This document shows positions 7,170-16,907 of a stretch of 64,000 nt of DNA, piece by piece. Within the stretch, counting starts at the first letter, position 1. Every line of letters begins with the position of its first letter. The stretch lies in assembly GCF_000284295.1 (NCBI RefSeq), contig NC_017093.1, positions 2,294,001 to 2,358,000 on the forward strand, read 5' to 3'. Position numbers and translations under genes: made by a program. The notes under the pieces are model-generated. The model was not told the DNA's origin and made no database searches. It was given only the letters and a program-made list of their open reading frames with translations. The stretch comes from Actinoplanes missouriensis 431. GTDB lineage: Bacteria; Actinomycetota; Actinomycetes; Mycobacteriales; Micromonosporaceae.

Positions 7170-8333
7170 ATGGACCGGACGGACCGCATCCCGCAGGACG
7201 TCGACACGCTGGTCCGCGAGGCGGCCGGGGCCATGCCCGGTTACGGTGGCGACTTCGCCGACCTGCCCCGCATCGCCCGCCGGCAGCGCCGCCGCCGGAC
7301 GGCCGGCACGTTCGCCGCGGCGGTGGCCGTGCTCGCGGTCGCCGGGATCGGGGTGACGGTGGACCGCGGCCCGGACCGTACGGTGAGCCCGCCGGCCGCG
7401 ACCACCTCACCGGATCAGCCGCCGACCGTGGCGCCCGGCCCGGCCGGTGCGCAGCGGCTGATGCTGGACGGCGCGAACGGCACCTACCAGACCTTCGAGA
7501 CCAGCAACACCGACACCACGCTCACCGACACCACGCTCAGCGGCGCCACCCGGGTCGGTGAGATGACCGTGGACGGCACCTGGCGGCTGATCACCCACGA
7601 GGTCGCCGACGCCGACGGGTGGGATCGGTTCGTCGGGCTCGCCGACGGCAGGATCGTGGCCCTCGGGCCGGACGACACCCTGCCCGGCGTGCAGCGCGAG
7701 GACGGACCGGACGTCGAAGGTCTCAAGATCAATCTGGTGGTGACCGGCCCGGACGGGCGGGTGCTGCAGAGCCGGGACGTCCGCAAGCCGGGCGAGCCGG
7801 TCGCGCTTCTCAGCGCCACCGAGCGGTACGCGTACCTGTGGCGTCCCGCCGGTCTGGTGGAACACGACTTGGCGACCGGCGCGGAGCAGGTGCGCGTGAC
7901 GCCGGGGCAGCTGGGCGTCACCGGTCTCTTCGACGGCCGGATCGCGGCCGCCGACCTGGTCGGCAACCGGCTCGTGATCGTCCGGCAGGAGAGCCCGTGC
8001 GTCCTCTTCGTCTTCGACGTCGCGACCGGCGCCGAGCTGACCGGGCACGACCTGGCCGGGAACGCGACATGTGCGCGGATCGTCGGGCTGCGGCTGTCCC
8101 CCGACACGTCGGAGATCGCCGTGAGTTACCGCGACGGCGACTCGTTGCAGGTCACCGTCATGAACGCCGCGGACGGCGTGCTCTCCGACAGCACCGGCGT
8201 GGACGTGAGCCCCGATCTCAAGCAGGAACCGGCGATCGCGGTGAGCTGGGTCGACGAGCGGACGCTGCGGGGCGCCGCCTACGGGACCGGGGGCGGTCCG
8301 ACCGTGCTCATCCCGTTCACGCTGACGCGATGA
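7170..8333 (+). CDS. Membrane-anchored protein paired with the ECF sigma factor, possible anti-sigma
   Basis: A 387-residue protein: about 48 cytoplasmic residues rich in Arg (RIARRQRRRRTAG), one transmembrane helix at ~48-66 (TFAAAVAVLAVAGIGVTV), a Pro/Thr linker, and an extracytoplasmic beta-rich domain of about 290 residues. That domain resembles a propeller-type WD/TolB sensor, with repeats such as GRIVALGPDD and TERYAYLWRP. No zinc-binding HxxxCxxC anti-sigma motif is seen in the N-terminus. Immediate linkage to the sigma gene suggests it controls or is controlled by that sigma factor, but this is inference. Confidence 0.65.
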   Translation: MDRTDRIPQDVDTLVREAAGAMPGYGGDFADLPRIARRQRRRRTAGTFAAAVAVLAVAGIGVTVDRGPDRTVSPPAATTSPDQPPTVAPGPAGAQRLMLDGANGTYQTFETSNTDTTLTDTTLSGATRVGEMTVDGTWRLITHEVADADGWDRFVGLADGRIVALGPDDTLPGVQREDGPDVEGLKINLVVTGPDGRVLQSRDVRKPGEPVALLSATERYAYLWRPAGLVEHDLATGAEQVRVTPGQLGVTGLFDGRIAAADLVGNRLVIVRQESPCVLFVFDVATGAELTGHDLAGNATCARIVGLRLSPDTSEIAVSYRDGDSLQVTVMNAADGVLSDSTGVDVSPDLKQEPAIAVSWVDERTLRGAAYGTGGGPTVLIPFTLTR

Positions 8334-8414
8334 GGACCTGGTCCCTCAGCCGGAGTCGTCGCGTGCCGATCAGGCTGGTGTAGTGGGTTTCGCACCATCG
8401 GAGGGGGCTCGTCG

Positions 8415-10382
8415 GTGCGCTATTCGCAGATCACCATCAAGGTCCGTGTCATCGCCGCGATGGTGCTGATGCTGGTGCTGTCGATGCTGGTGGTGGTCAC
8501 CTACATCACCAGCCGCAACGCGAGCGAGGCGCGGGAATCCGGGTTCGCCTACGCGGACGAGGTCGCGCTGGAGAGCGGCGCCCAGATCCAGGAGGTGCTG
8601 CTCGCCGGGCTCGGCACCGCCCGCGACATGGCACAGGCGATGAGCGCGGCGGCGGAGAACGACGCCACCCGGCAGCTCGCCAACGCCGAGCTGCGCGCGA
8701 TCCTGGAAGGCCACGAGGACTATCTGGCCACGTGGGTGGGGTTCGAGGCGAACGGGTTCGACGGGCGGGACCGGCGGTACCGCAACGCGACGGCCAGCGG
8801 GCACGACGCGACCGGGCGGTTCGTGCCGTACTGGTACCGCGACGGCTCCACGATCAAGGTGACCGCGCTGACCGGGTACACCCAGGCGGGCGCCGGTGAC
8901 TACTACGTGATCGCCAAGCAGACCGGCAAGGAGAAGGTGGTCGAGCCGTACCTCTACGACGTGGGCGGCGTGCAGACTCTGATCACCTCGGTCGCCGCGC
9001 CGGTCGAGGTGGACGGCGCCGTCCAGGGCGTCGCCGGCATCGACATGTCGCTGGCCACGCTCCAGGAGCTGGTCGGCGGGATCACCCCGTTCGGCACCGG
9101 GAAGGCGACTCTGATCAGCACCGGTGGGCTGCTGGTCGCAGGCGGCGGCGGCGAGGCCGGCGCGGCCGCGCCGGACGACCTGACCGCGCTCGCCACCGCC
9201 GCGACCCAGGCCGGCGCCACCAGCCGGAGCGTCACCGAGGTCGACGGCGAGGAGACCCTGCGGATCGCCGCCCCGCTCGCCATCGGCGACAGCGACACCT
9301 GGTCGCTGGTGGTGTCCGTGCCGACCGCGACGGTGCTGTCCGCTGCCAACACCACCAAGTGGATCAGCATCGCGCTGGCCTGCGCGGCGGTGCTGATCGC
9401 CGGGATCGTCGCGTCCGTCCTGGCCCGCAACATCGTCCGGCCGATCGATCGCCTCCGGGACCGGATGGCCGAGATCGCCGACGGCGACGGCGACCTGACC
9501 CAGCGGGTCACCGCGGCTCGCGACGACGAGGCCGGGCAGCTCGCGAACGCGTTCAACAGATTCGTGGAGAAGGTCGCCACCACGATCCGGGGCATCGCCG
9601 GGTCCACCGGCACGCTCTCCACCGCGGCACAGGAGCTCACCGACGTCAGCGCCCGCCTGGAGACCGGCGCCACCAACGCGTCCCACCAGGCGGTCGCCGC
9701 CAGCGACGCCAGCCATCAGGTCAATTCCGGCGTGCAGGCCCTCGCCGCGGGCGCCGAGGAGATGAGCGCCTCGATCGCCGAGATCTCCAGCAACGCCACC
9801 CAGGCCGCGCAGGTCGCGGCGCAGGCCGTCTCGATCGCCGAGCGCACCAACAGCCAGGTCGCCGAGCTGGGCGTGGCGAGCACCGAGATCGGTGAGGTGG
9901 TCCAGCTGATCACGTCCATCGCCGAGCAGACGAACCTGCTCGCGCTGAACGCCACGATCGAGGCGGCCCGCGCCGGTGAGCTGGGCAAGGGCTTCGCGGT
10001 GGTGGCCGGTGAGGTGAAGGAGCTCGCACAGCAGACCGCGTCGGCCACCGAGCAGATCACCGCGCGGATCACCGCGATCCAGGCCTCCAGCGGGTCGGCG
10101 GCCACCGCGATCAGCGAGATCGCCGAGGTGATCGCGCAGATCGGGGACTACACGACGACCATCGCCTCGGCGGTCGAGGAGCAGACGGCGACGACCGCGG
10201 AGATGAGCCGGACCGTCACCGACGCGGCGGCCAGCAGCGGTGAGGTGGCGCAGACCATCAACGGGGTGGCGTCGGTGGCGGCGTCCACGGCGGAGGGCGC
10301 GCGCACCACCCAGCAGGCCGCCGCCAACCTGTCCCGCCTGGCCGACGAGCTGACCGGCCTGGTCGGGGCGTTCCGCTACTGA
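8415..10382 (+). CDS. Methyl-accepting chemotaxis protein
   Basis: A 655-residue receptor. It has a first membrane helix at ~10-29, a periplasmic-type dCache domain (with [21 protein letters not shown] and [21 protein letters not shown]), a second helix at ~316-338, HAMP ([20 protein letters not shown]), and a signalling domain. The signalling hairpin tip is [21 protein letters not shown], which binds CheA/CheW. It starts at GTG 8415 with GGAGGGGG about 8 bases upstream. No che genes lie nearby, so it must work with kinase genes elsewhere. This points to an actinomycete with motile spores. Confidence 0.93.
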   Translation: MRYSQITIKVRVIAAMVLMLVLSMLVVVTYITSRNASEARESGFAYADEVALESGAQIQEVLLAGLGTARDMAQAMSAAAENDATRQLANAELRAILEGHEDYLATWVGFEANGFDGRDRRYRNATASGHDATGRFVPYWYRDGSTIKVTALTGYTQAGAGDYYVIAKQTGKEKVVEPYLYDVGGVQTLITSVAAPVEVDGAVQGVAGIDMSLATLQELVGGITPFGTGKATLISTGGLLVAGGGGEAGAAAPDDLTALATAATQAGATSRSVTEVDGEETLRIAAPLAIGDSDTWSLVVSVPTATVLSAANTTKWISIALACAAVLIAGIVASVLARNIVRPIDRLRDRMAEIADGDGDLTQRVTAARDDEAGQLANAFNRFVEKVATTIRGIAGSTGTLSTAAQELTDVSARLETGATNASHQAVAASDASHQVNSGVQALAAGAEEMSASIAEISSNATQAAQVAAQAVSIAERTNSQVAELGVASTEIGEVVQLITSIAEQTNLLALNATIEAARAGELGKGFAVVAGEVKELAQQTASATEQITARITAIQASSGSAATAISEIAEVIAQIGDYTTTIASAVEEQTATTAEMSRTVTDAAASSGEVAQTINGVASVAASTAEGARTTQQAAANLSRLADELTGLVGAFRY

Positions 10383-10386
10383 CCTC

Positions 10387-12186
10387 TCAGCGCAGGCCCT
10401 CTTTCACCCGGGCCTCGGTCGGCGCCGTCGCGCTGGTCAGCGTGCGGGCGGTGTCGATCAGCGGCACGTGACTGAACGCCTGCGGGAAGTTGCCGACCAG
10501 CCGGCCCGCCTCGGTGTCGTACTCCTCGGAGAGCAGGCCCACGTCGTTGCGCAGCGCCAGCAGCCGCGCGAACGTCTCCCGGGCCTCGTCGTGCCGGCCC
10601 ATCAGCGCGTAGTTGTCCGCCAGCCAGAACGTGCAGGCCAGGAACGCGCCCTCGCCCGGTGGCAGGCCGTCCACGTCGGACTCCGGATGCTGGGTGTACC
10701 GCTGTACGAAACCGTCGACCAGCAGGTTCTCCTCGATGGCGGCGACCGTGCCGGCCACCCGCTCGTCGTCGGCCGGCAGGAACCCGACCAGCGGCACCAT
10801 CAGCAGCGCGGCGTCCAGCTCGTCCGACCCGTAGAACTGGGTGAACGTCTTGCGCCGCGTGTCGTACCCCTTCTCCAGGATGTCGGCGCGGATCTCCTCG
10901 CGCAGCCGCGTCCACCTGTCGGCCGGACCGTCCAGATCGAACTCCTCGACCGCCTTGACCGCGCGGTCGGCCGCCACCCAGGCCATCAGTTTCGAGTGCA
11001 CGAACTGCCGGGGACCGCCGCGGACCTCCCAGATTCCCTCGTCCGGATCACGCCAGTGCTCCTCGACGAACTCCATCAGCTTCACCTGCAGGCCCCAGGC
11101 CGGGTCGTCGGCCTTCAGACCGGCACGGCGGCCCTGATGCAGGGCGTCCATCACCTCGCCGTAGACGTCGAGCTGGAACTGCTCGGCTGCCGCGTTGCCG
11201 ATCCGGACCGGGTTGCCGTCGTATCCGGTCAGCCAGGTCGCCTGGTACTCGTCGAGGCGGCGCTCGCCGGCTACCCCGTACATGATCTGAAGCTCTGCGG
11301 GGTTGCCGGCGATCGCCCGGAGCAGCCATTTGCGCCAGGCCGTCGCCTCGCTCTGGAATCCTGAGTAGAGCAGCGACTGCAGGGTGATCGTGGCATCGCG
11401 CAGCCAGCAGAACCGGTAGTCCCAGTTGCGCACCCCGCCGAGTTTCTCCGGAAGGCTGGTGGTCGCGGCGGCGACGATGCCGCCGGTGGGAGCGTAGGTG
11501 AGGGCTTTCAACGTCAGCAGTGAGCGTACGACGGCGTCGCGCCACTCGCCCTCGTAGGTGCACGCCGACACCCAGCCACGCCAGTACCCCTCGGTGACAC
11601 CGAGCTGGTGGACCGGGTCGACCGGTTCCGGCATCGGCAGGTGGGACGGCCGCCAGGTCAGGGTGAACGGGATGCGGTCGCCGGCCCGTACCGTGAAATC
11701 GGCTTTCGTTGCCAGGTTCTCACCGTGCGTCGGCACCGGGGTGTGCAGCCAGGCCGCGTCCGGGCCGGCGACCGCGACCAGGTGGTCCCGCTCGCGATAG
11801 ACCCACGGCACCACGTGGCCGTAATCGAAGCGCAGCCGCAGCAGCATGCTCATCGCGACCTCGCCGCGCACACCCTCCACGATCCGCACCACGGACGGCG
11901 ACTCCGTGCGCGGCGGCATGAAGTCGATCAGCCGGACCACGCCGCCGTCCGTCTCGAACTCGGTCTCCAGCACCAGCGTGTCGTCGCGATAGCGCCGGGT
12001 CACCCCGCACTCGCCGGCCGGCGCGATGGTCCAGTGCCCGTTCTCCGGCTCGCCGAGCAGGGCCGCGAAGATGGCGCCCGAGTCGAACCGCGGCACGCAC
12101 AGCCAGTCGATCGACCCGTTGCGTCCCACCAGGGCGGACGTGTGAGTGTCCGCGATGATCGCGTAGTCCTCGATGGGTAGTGCCAT
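10387..12186 (-). CDS. Glycoside hydrolase family 15 protein (glucoamylase/trehalase type)
   Basis: A 599-residue protein. The N-terminal beta-sandwich starts PIEDYAIIADTHTSALVGRNGSIDWLCVPRFDS, typical of the GH15 trehalase/glucoamylase-like group. The alpha/alpha barrel has NWDYRFCWLRDATITLQSLL and SEEYDTEAGRLVGNFPQAFSH, which carry the conserved acidic residues. Relatives hydrolyse trehalose or alpha-glucans in the cytoplasm; no signal peptide is present. ATG 12186 is chosen because it gives the canonical short N-terminus. It is divergent from the class IV aminotransferase. Confidence 0.88.
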   Translation of the reverse strand: MALPIEDYAIIADTHTSALVGRNGSIDWLCVPRFDSGAIFAALLGEPENGHWTIAPAGECGVTRRYRDDTLVLETEFETDGGVVRLIDFMPPRTESPSVVRIVEGVRGEVAMSMLLRLRFDYGHVVPWVYRERDHLVAVAGPDAAWLHTPVPTHGENLATKADFTVRAGDRIPFTLTWRPSHLPMPEPVDPVHQLGVTEGYWRGWVSACTYEGEWRDAVVRSLLTLKALTYAPTGGIVAAATTSLPEKLGGVRNWDYRFCWLRDATITLQSLLYSGFQSEATAWRKWLLRAIAGNPAELQIMYGVAGERRLDEYQATWLTGYDGNPVRIGNAAAEQFQLDVYGEVMDALHQGRRAGLKADDPAWGLQVKLMEFVEEHWRDPDEGIWEVRGGPRQFVHSKLMAWVAADRAVKAVEEFDLDGPADRWTRLREEIRADILEKGYDTRRKTFTQFYGSDELDAALLMVPLVGFLPADDERVAGTVAAIEENLLVDGFVQRYTQHPESDVDGLPPGEGAFLACTFWLADNYALMGRHDEARETFARLLALRNDVGLLSEEYDTEAGRLVGNFPQAFSHVPLIDTARTLTSATAPTEARVKEGLR

Positions 12187-12223
12187 GACCAGTGTCTTTA
12201 CCCCATGGTGCCAGGATGACACG

Positions 12224-13009
12224 GTGACGATTGTGGAGACTGACGGCGGCCCGGCCGACCTGGAGGTCGTGCACCGGGCAGCGACCTGGAACTACGGCCA
12301 CTACACCTCGATGCAGGTCCGTGGCGGCGCCGTCGCCGGACTGGCGTTCCACCTGAGCCGGCTGCGGTCCGGATCGGACACTCTTTTCCCGTCGGCACCC
12401 TTCGATGCGACCCGGGTGCCGGGTCTGATCAGCCACGCGATGTCCGGGCGCCCCGACGCTTCCGCGCGGGTCGCGGTTCTGCCGCACCGGGATTTCGGCG
12501 GTACGCACGTGATGGTCTCGATCTCCGACCCGGTGCCGGATGCCGCCCGTCCACCGTTGCGCGTCCGGTCGACGGTCTACGAGCGGGAGCTGCCGCACGT
12601 CAAGCACATGGCGACGATGGGGTTGACGTACCACCTGCGGGCCGCGCAGCGGGACGGCTTCGACGACGTGGTCTTCGCGAGCCGCGACGGCCGGATCCTG
12701 GAGGGCTCGGTATGGAACGCGGTCTTCCTCGACGGGGACACGGTGGTGTGGCCGGCCGGACCGAAACTCGACGGGATCACGCAGCAGGTGCTGCGACTCG
12801 CGCTGCGGGACCTGGGGATCCGGTCCGAGGAACGCGACCTGACCCGCGGTGACCTGGCGGGTCTGCGGGGTGCGGCCGCCACCAACTCACACTGCCCGGG
12901 GCAGCCGATCGCGTCGATCGACGACGCCGTCTTCCCCGGCACCGACGAGCTGGTGGGGTTGCTGCGGCGCGCGTGGGACACGGTCGTCTGGGACGCGTTG
13001 CCCGGGTGA
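12224..13009 (+). CDS. Class IV PLP-dependent aminotransferase-like protein
   Basis: About 261 residues of fold-type IV architecture (branched-chain aminotransferase / aminodeoxychorismate lyase group). Visible elements are YGHYTSMQVRGGAVAGLAFHLSRL near the N-terminus, the probable PLP lysine in RELPHVKHMATMGL, the glutamate in DGRILEGSVWNAVFLDG and a C-terminal phosphate-binding-like AAATNSHCPGQP. Longer starts at 12173 or 12185 are in frame and cannot be excluded; GTG 12224 is preceded by CAGGA and matches the family's N-terminus. The substrate is unknown. Confidence 0.75.
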   Translation: MTIVETDGGPADLEVVHRAATWNYGHYTSMQVRGGAVAGLAFHLSRLRSGSDTLFPSAPFDATRVPGLISHAMSGRPDASARVAVLPHRDFGGTHVMVSISDPVPDAARPPLRVRSTVYERELPHVKHMATMGLTYHLRAAQRDGFDDVVFASRDGRILEGSVWNAVFLDGDTVVWPAGPKLDGITQQVLRLALRDLGIRSEERDLTRGDLAGLRGAAATNSHCPGQPIASIDDAVFPGTDELVGLLRRAWDTVVWDALPG

Positions 13010-13014
13010 GAACG

Positions 13015-13053
13015 GCGATGCCCCAGCCGCAGGGGGAGCGGCTGGGACATCGC
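13015..13053. terminator. Bidirectional stem-loop terminator
   Basis: The 16-base arms 13015-13030 and 13038-13053 pair at 15 of 16 positions (GCGATGCCCCAGCCGC with GCGGCTGGGACATCGC) around a 7-base loop. It sits between two convergent genes. There is no strong T-run, as is usual in high-GC actinobacteria. Confidence 0.75.
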
Positions 13054-13077
13054 TGGTCTGTTCGATTCAGTTGGTCC

Positions 13078-13569
13078 TCAGTAACCGAAGTCCTGGGTGT
13101 AGTAGGGGGTGCCGTTGTCGCTGTAGACGGCGCCGACGCCGACGGTCTTGGACGTGCAGTTGAGGATGTTGGTGCGGTGGCCGGGGGAGTGCATCCAGCC
13201 GTTGACGACCTGGGCGGCGGTGCGGTAGCCGTAGGCGATGTTCTCGGCGGAGGGTTTGGTGTAGCCGGCGGCCTTGGTGCGGGCGACGAAGTTCGAGCCG
13301 GATTTGCCGGTGTGCGAGAAGCTGCCGGTGCGGGCCATCCAGGCGCTGTGGGCGCGGGCGGCGGTGGTGAGCTTCGCGTCGACGGTGAGGGCGTCGCAGC
13401 CGTGGTCGGTGCGCTCGATGTTGATGAGGCGGTTGATTTCGGTTTGCAGGGCGGTCTCGGACGTCTTCGCCGGTGCGGCTTCGGCGGGTCCGGCGATCAT
13501 CGTGGCGGCGCCGATGGCGGCCGGGGCGAGGACGACGGCCAGGGCGAAGCGGCGAAGAACGGTGCGCAA
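13078..13569 (-). CDS. Secreted CAP/SCP-domain protein
   Basis: A 163-residue exported protein starting at TTG 13569, with GAAAGGGA a few bases upstream. The N-terminus is a signal peptide (RTVLRRF, a hydrophobic stretch, then GPAEA-AP). The mature part is a CAP domain: LINIERTDHGCDALTVDAKL, AARAHSAWMARTGSFSHTG, the conserved SAENIAYGY, and NGWMHSPGHRTNILN, carrying the His/Glu/His cavity residues. YTQDFGY at the C-terminus closes the fold. CAP proteins are extracellular; their activity is diverse and is not inferred here. Confidence 0.88.
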   Translation of the reverse strand: MRTVLRRFALAVVLAPAAIGAATMIAGPAEAAPAKTSETALQTEINRLINIERTDHGCDALTVDAKLTTAARAHSAWMARTGSFSHTGKSGSNFVARTKAAGYTKPSAENIAYGYRTAAQVVNGWMHSPGHRTNILNCTSKTVGVGAVYSDNGTPYYTQDFGY

Positions 13570-13728
13570 GAGCGGTCCCTTTCGTAGGTGTTTCGCGGTT
13601 GCGCTGTTCTGTTCGGCCCGGCGCGGGCGGGCCGGATCACCGGGCCGGTGCGCATCGGTTACCACTCGGTTGCCGCCACCACGGCGGTCCGCTGGACGAT
13701 CCGGCGAGCCAACTGCGATGGTGAACTC

Positions 13729-13947
13729 ATGTCGGCGGAGCGGCGGGAGCGCGGTGAGGAAGTCGTCCGGGCCGGCGGCCCTGGAGCGCGCGTCATCCCG
13801 GTGCGCCGGATGAACCGCACCGCCGTCGCCTCTCTGGCAGGCCAGCTCGACCTGACCGTTGACTGGGACTCTCCGCAGACGAACGCCCAGATCAGCGCCG
13901 ACTTCGAGGCCGCTGGTGACTCGCGACGCGTCGATCGCGCTTCATGA
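13729..13947 (+). CDS. Small hypothetical protein, possibly a gene remnant
   Basis: An open frame of 72 residues from ATG 13729 to TGA 13947, between the CAP gene and the antiporter. Its second half (VNRTAVASLAGQLDLTVDWDSP-like) looks protein-like rather than repetitive, but no family is recognised and no clear ribosome site precedes the ATG. It may be a truncated gene or a chance frame. The rest of 13570-13965 shows no other coding potential. Confidence 0.3.
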   Translation: MSAERRERGEEVVRAGGPGARVIPVRRMNRTAVASLAGQLDLTVDWDSPQTNAQISADFEAAGDSRRVDRAS

Positions 13948-13965
13948 GATGCAGCTTCTGAAGGT

Positions 13966-14844
13966 GTGACGAGGACGGCCGGGATCGTTCGGCGGCCGGT
14001 GGTCACCCTGCGGGGGTGGTTCGGCGGGGTCGGGAACGTGGTCGGATCGGCTGTGGTCTTCGGCGCGCTTGTCCTGGTCACCGCCGCGGTGTTCGCGTGG
14101 GGTGTGTTCTCCGGGCGCCTGGAGCGGCTCTCGGTGACCGCGCCGATGGTTTTCGTGGCGGTCGGTGTCGTGCTCGGGACGGTTGCCGCGCCGGGACTGC
14201 GGCCCGCGACGGCCACCGTCACCGCGCTCACCGAGGCCACGCTGGCGTGGGTGCTCTTCTCCGACGCGTCCCGGGTGGGGCTGCGAGAGCTGCGCCACGA
14301 CGCGGGCGTGTTCGGGCGGCTGCTCGGGGTGGGACTGCCGCTGACGGTGGCGGCGGGCGGGTTCGCGGCGTGGTGGCTGCTCGGTCTGCCGGACCCGTGG
14401 CTGGCGTTGCTGGTGGGGGCCGCGCTGGCGCCCACTGACGCGGCGCTCGGCGCGGTGGTGGTCACCAATCCGGTGGTGCCGGCGCGGATCCGGCGGGTCC
14501 TGAACGTGGAGAGCGGCCTGAACGACGGCATCGTCACGCCGGTGGTGATGCTCGCGCTGGCCGGCGCGGCGGCCGCCGAGGGGCACAGCGGCAGCGAGCT
14601 GGGTGCGCTGGTGCAGCTGGTGGGCGGCACGGCGGTGGGTGCGGCCGCGGGAGCCGGCGGCGGCATCCTTCTGCGTACGGCGGGACGCCGCGGCTGGGCA
14701 CAGGAGAGTTTCGCCGGGCCGGCCGTGCTGGCGCTGGCGCTCCTCGCCTACGCGGGTGCGCTGGCCGTCCTGCTCAGCGTGGTCGCGCACGGCCTCACCG
14801 CGGGCCCGCTGGCCACCCGTTACGGGCGGCGGGAGGTGGCCTGA
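13966..14844 (+). CDS. CPA1-type sodium/proton antiporter with internal deletion
   Basis: A 292-residue membrane protein whose N-terminal two thirds read as a standard CPA1 antiporter: GRLERLSVTAPMVFVAVGVVLG, EATLAWVLFSDASRVGLREL, LAPTDAALGAVVVTNP and LNVESGLNDGIVTPV (the ND ion-binding motif). The sequence then jumps from the helix PAVLALALLAYAGALA straight to VLLSVVAHGLTAGPLATRYGRR, which is the very C-terminus of the family. Roughly 100-120 residues, several membrane helices, are missing in frame. It is shorter than the usual 400 or so residues and probably inactive. It overlaps the convergent tetR gene by 25 bp. Confidence 0.75.
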   Translation: MTRTAGIVRRPVVTLRGWFGGVGNVVGSAVVFGALVLVTAAVFAWGVFSGRLERLSVTAPMVFVAVGVVLGTVAAPGLRPATATVTALTEATLAWVLFSDASRVGLRELRHDAGVFGRLLGVGLPLTVAAGGFAAWWLLGLPDPWLALLVGAALAPTDAALGAVVVTNPVVPARIRRVLNVESGLNDGIVTPVVMLALAGAAAAEGHSGSELGALVQLVGGTAVGAAAGAGGGILLRTAGRRGWAQESFAGPAVLALALLAYAGALAVLLSVVAHGLTAGPLATRYGRREVA

Positions 14845-15428
14845 TCCGGCCAGGGGACGGACTGCCACAGCTCCGGCCACCGGGTCAGCTGGATCAGGCG
14901 TTTCTCCAGCTCACGGTGCTCGGGGGTGGCGATCGGGCCGCCCCACATCGGCGCGACGCTCACCCCGTCGGCTGCGGCGGTGACGAGCGTGAGCACGTCC
15001 GCCGGGAGCCCGTCGGCGGCGAGCTCGGCGTTGAGCTCGGCGGTGTCCGCCGCCACCAGCTCCGCCACGGCCGGAACCGTGGAGAGCTGGCTGGTCAGGG
15101 CCATCTCCCGGCGTGCCGCCACCTCGTCCTCGATCGGGGCGAGCAGCGCGCGGATGTAGGCCCGGGTGAACCGGCCCGGCGCGTCGTCGGCCGGGTCGAG
15201 GCGGGCCGCGAGGTGGTCGCGGAAGCGGGCCAGCAGGGTGCGGGCGAGCGCGAGCACCAACTCGTCCTTGCTGGCGAAGTGGTAGATCAGGCCGCCCTTG
15301 GAGACGCCGGCGTGCCGGGCGATGTCGTCGAGCGAGGCGTTCAACCCCCGGGTACGGATGACCTCGCCCGCCGATTCGAGGATCACCCGCCGGGTGTCCT
15401 CGGGTGACCGGCCCGCTGTTCGACCCAT
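14820..15428 (-). CDS. TetR-family repressor of the adjacent MFS pump
   Basis: A 202-residue TetR protein. The helix-turn-helix is SLDDIARHAGVSKGGLIYHFASKDEL at residues ~32-57, with a TetR_C_6-like sensor domain after it (AAADGVSVAPMWG near the end). It lies 11 bp downstream of the MFS transporter on the same strand, so the two form an efflux operon. The dyad at 16908-16924 in front of that operon is its likely operator, making this a self-regulating drug-resistance unit. Confidence 0.87.
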   Translation of the reverse strand: MGRTAGRSPEDTRRVILESAGEVIRTRGLNASLDDIARHAGVSKGGLIYHFASKDELVLALARTLLARFRDHLAARLDPADDAPGRFTRAYIRALLAPIEDEVAARREMALTSQLSTVPAVAELVAADTAELNAELAADGLPADVLTLVTAAADGVSVAPMWGGPIATPEHRELEKRLIQLTRWPELWQSVPWPDQATSRRP

Positions 15429-15439
15429 GAGGCCAGAGC

Positions 15440-16897
15440 CTAACGGGACGGGATCAGACGCCACGCCACCACGGCCGCGACCGCGGTGAACCCGGCCGCG
15501 ACGAGCGACGTCGTCTGCATCGCCGTCACGAACGCGTCCTTCGCGACCTGGGCGAGCGACGGATCGAGCACCCGCAGGGCCGTGCCGAGCGAGTCGGAGG
15601 CCTCCGGCGGCGCCGACGCGGGCAGCGCCAGCGTGGACCGGTAGACCGAGGTGAGCAGCGAGCCCAGCACCGCGATGCCGAGCACCACGCCGAGCTCGTT
15701 CGCCGTCTCGGTGACCGCGGAGACGGAACCCGCCTTCCGCGGCGGCGCGGCCGAGATGATCGCGTCGCCGGCGAGGGTCATCGACAGGCCCACCCCGAGT
15801 CCCACCGGCACGAGGCAGAGCGCTAGCCACCCGTACCAGGGGGAGCTCGCCGCAGGCGCGACGAGAGCGAGACCCGCGGCAGCGACCGCGAGGGAGACGG
15901 CGATCGCGCGGCCCCGGCCGAGGCGGGTGATCGCGACGCCGACCAGCGCGACCACCACGATCGAGGCGATCGTCGCGGGCAGTTCGGCGAGGCCGGCCTG
16001 CAGCGGGGTGAAGCCGCGGGCGAACTGGAGGTACTGCGAGAAGAAGAAGAGCAGGCCGACCAGCGCGAAGATGGAGATGACGTTGGCCGCGACCGCGCCG
16101 GAGAACGCCGGGCTGCGGAACAGGGCGACGTCGATCATCGGGTTGTCCAGGGTGCGCTGGCGACGCACGAAGAGCCAGCCGGCGAGCAGGCCGACGGCCG
16201 CGACCGGCAGCGAGGACACGGACATGTGGGTGATCGCGTAGACGATCGGCGCCATCGTCAGCATCGACAGCAGCGCGGACGGCCAGTCGAACCGCCCGGG
16301 ACTGGGGTCCTTGGACTCGGGAAGCAGCCAGAGACCGGAAACGACCACCACGACCATGACCGGCACGTTGATCAGGAAGACCGAACCCCACCAGAAGTGC
16401 TCCAGCAGGAAACCGCCGATCATCGGGCCGGCCGCGGAGCCGGCGCCGAACGCGGCCGACCAGACGGCGATCGCCCGGGTGCGCTCGGAGGCGTCGGTGA
16501 ACAGGTTGCGGATCAGCGAGAGCGTGGACGGCATCAGCGTGGCGCCGGCGACGCCGAGCACCAGGCGGGCGGCGATCAGCTGTTCCGCGCTCGTCGCGAA
16601 CGCGGCGAGCAGCGAGACCAGGCCGAACAGTACCGAACCGGTGAGCAGGATGCGTTTGCGGCCGATCCGGTCGGCGAGGTTGCCCATCAGCGCGAGCAGG
16701 CCGGCCAGGGCCAGCGAGTAGATGTCGCCGATCCAGATGATCTGCTCGGCGGTGGGGGAGAGGCTCTCGGTCAGGGACGGCACCGCGAGCGCGAGCACCG
16801 TCCCGTCGATCGAGAGCAGCAGGACCGCCGCGGAGAGCACGCCCAGGGCGGACCAGCGGCGAGCCTTCGAATAGGTAGGCGCGGCGGTCAGTGTCAT
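15440..16897 (-). CDS. MFS multidrug transporter, DHA2 (14-TM) family
   Basis: A 485-residue proton-driven exporter. It begins with SIDGTVLALAVPSL (motif D1 region), then GNLADRIGRKRILLTG (motif A), ARLVLGVAGATLMPSTLSLI and VWSAAFGAGSAAGPMIGGFLLEHFWWGSVFLINVP (motif C), typical of 14-helix drug:H+ antiporters such as QacA/EmrB relatives. ATG 16897 lies directly behind an operator-like dyad. It is the first gene of an operon with tetR, supporting drug efflux under ligand-induced derepression. Confidence 0.9.
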   Translation of the reverse strand: MTLTAAPTYSKARRWSALGVLSAAVLLLSIDGTVLALAVPSLTESLSPTAEQIIWIGDIYSLALAGLLALMGNLADRIGRKRILLTGSVLFGLVSLLAAFATSAEQLIAARLVLGVAGATLMPSTLSLIRNLFTDASERTRAIAVWSAAFGAGSAAGPMIGGFLLEHFWWGSVFLINVPVMVVVVVSGLWLLPESKDPSPGRFDWPSALLSMLTMAPIVYAITHMSVSSLPVAAVGLLAGWLFVRRQRTLDNPMIDVALFRSPAFSGAVAANVISIFALVGLLFFFSQYLQFARGFTPLQAGLAELPATIASIVVVALVGVAITRLGRGRAIAVSLAVAAAGLALVAPAASSPWYGWLALCLVPVGLGVGLSMTLAGDAIISAAPPRKAGSVSAVTETANELGVVLGIAVLGSLLTSVYRSTLALPASAPPEASDSLGTALRVLDPSLAQVAKDAFVTAMQTTSLVAAGFTAVAAVVAWRLIPSR

Positions 16898-16907
16898 GCC
16901 GAAACTG

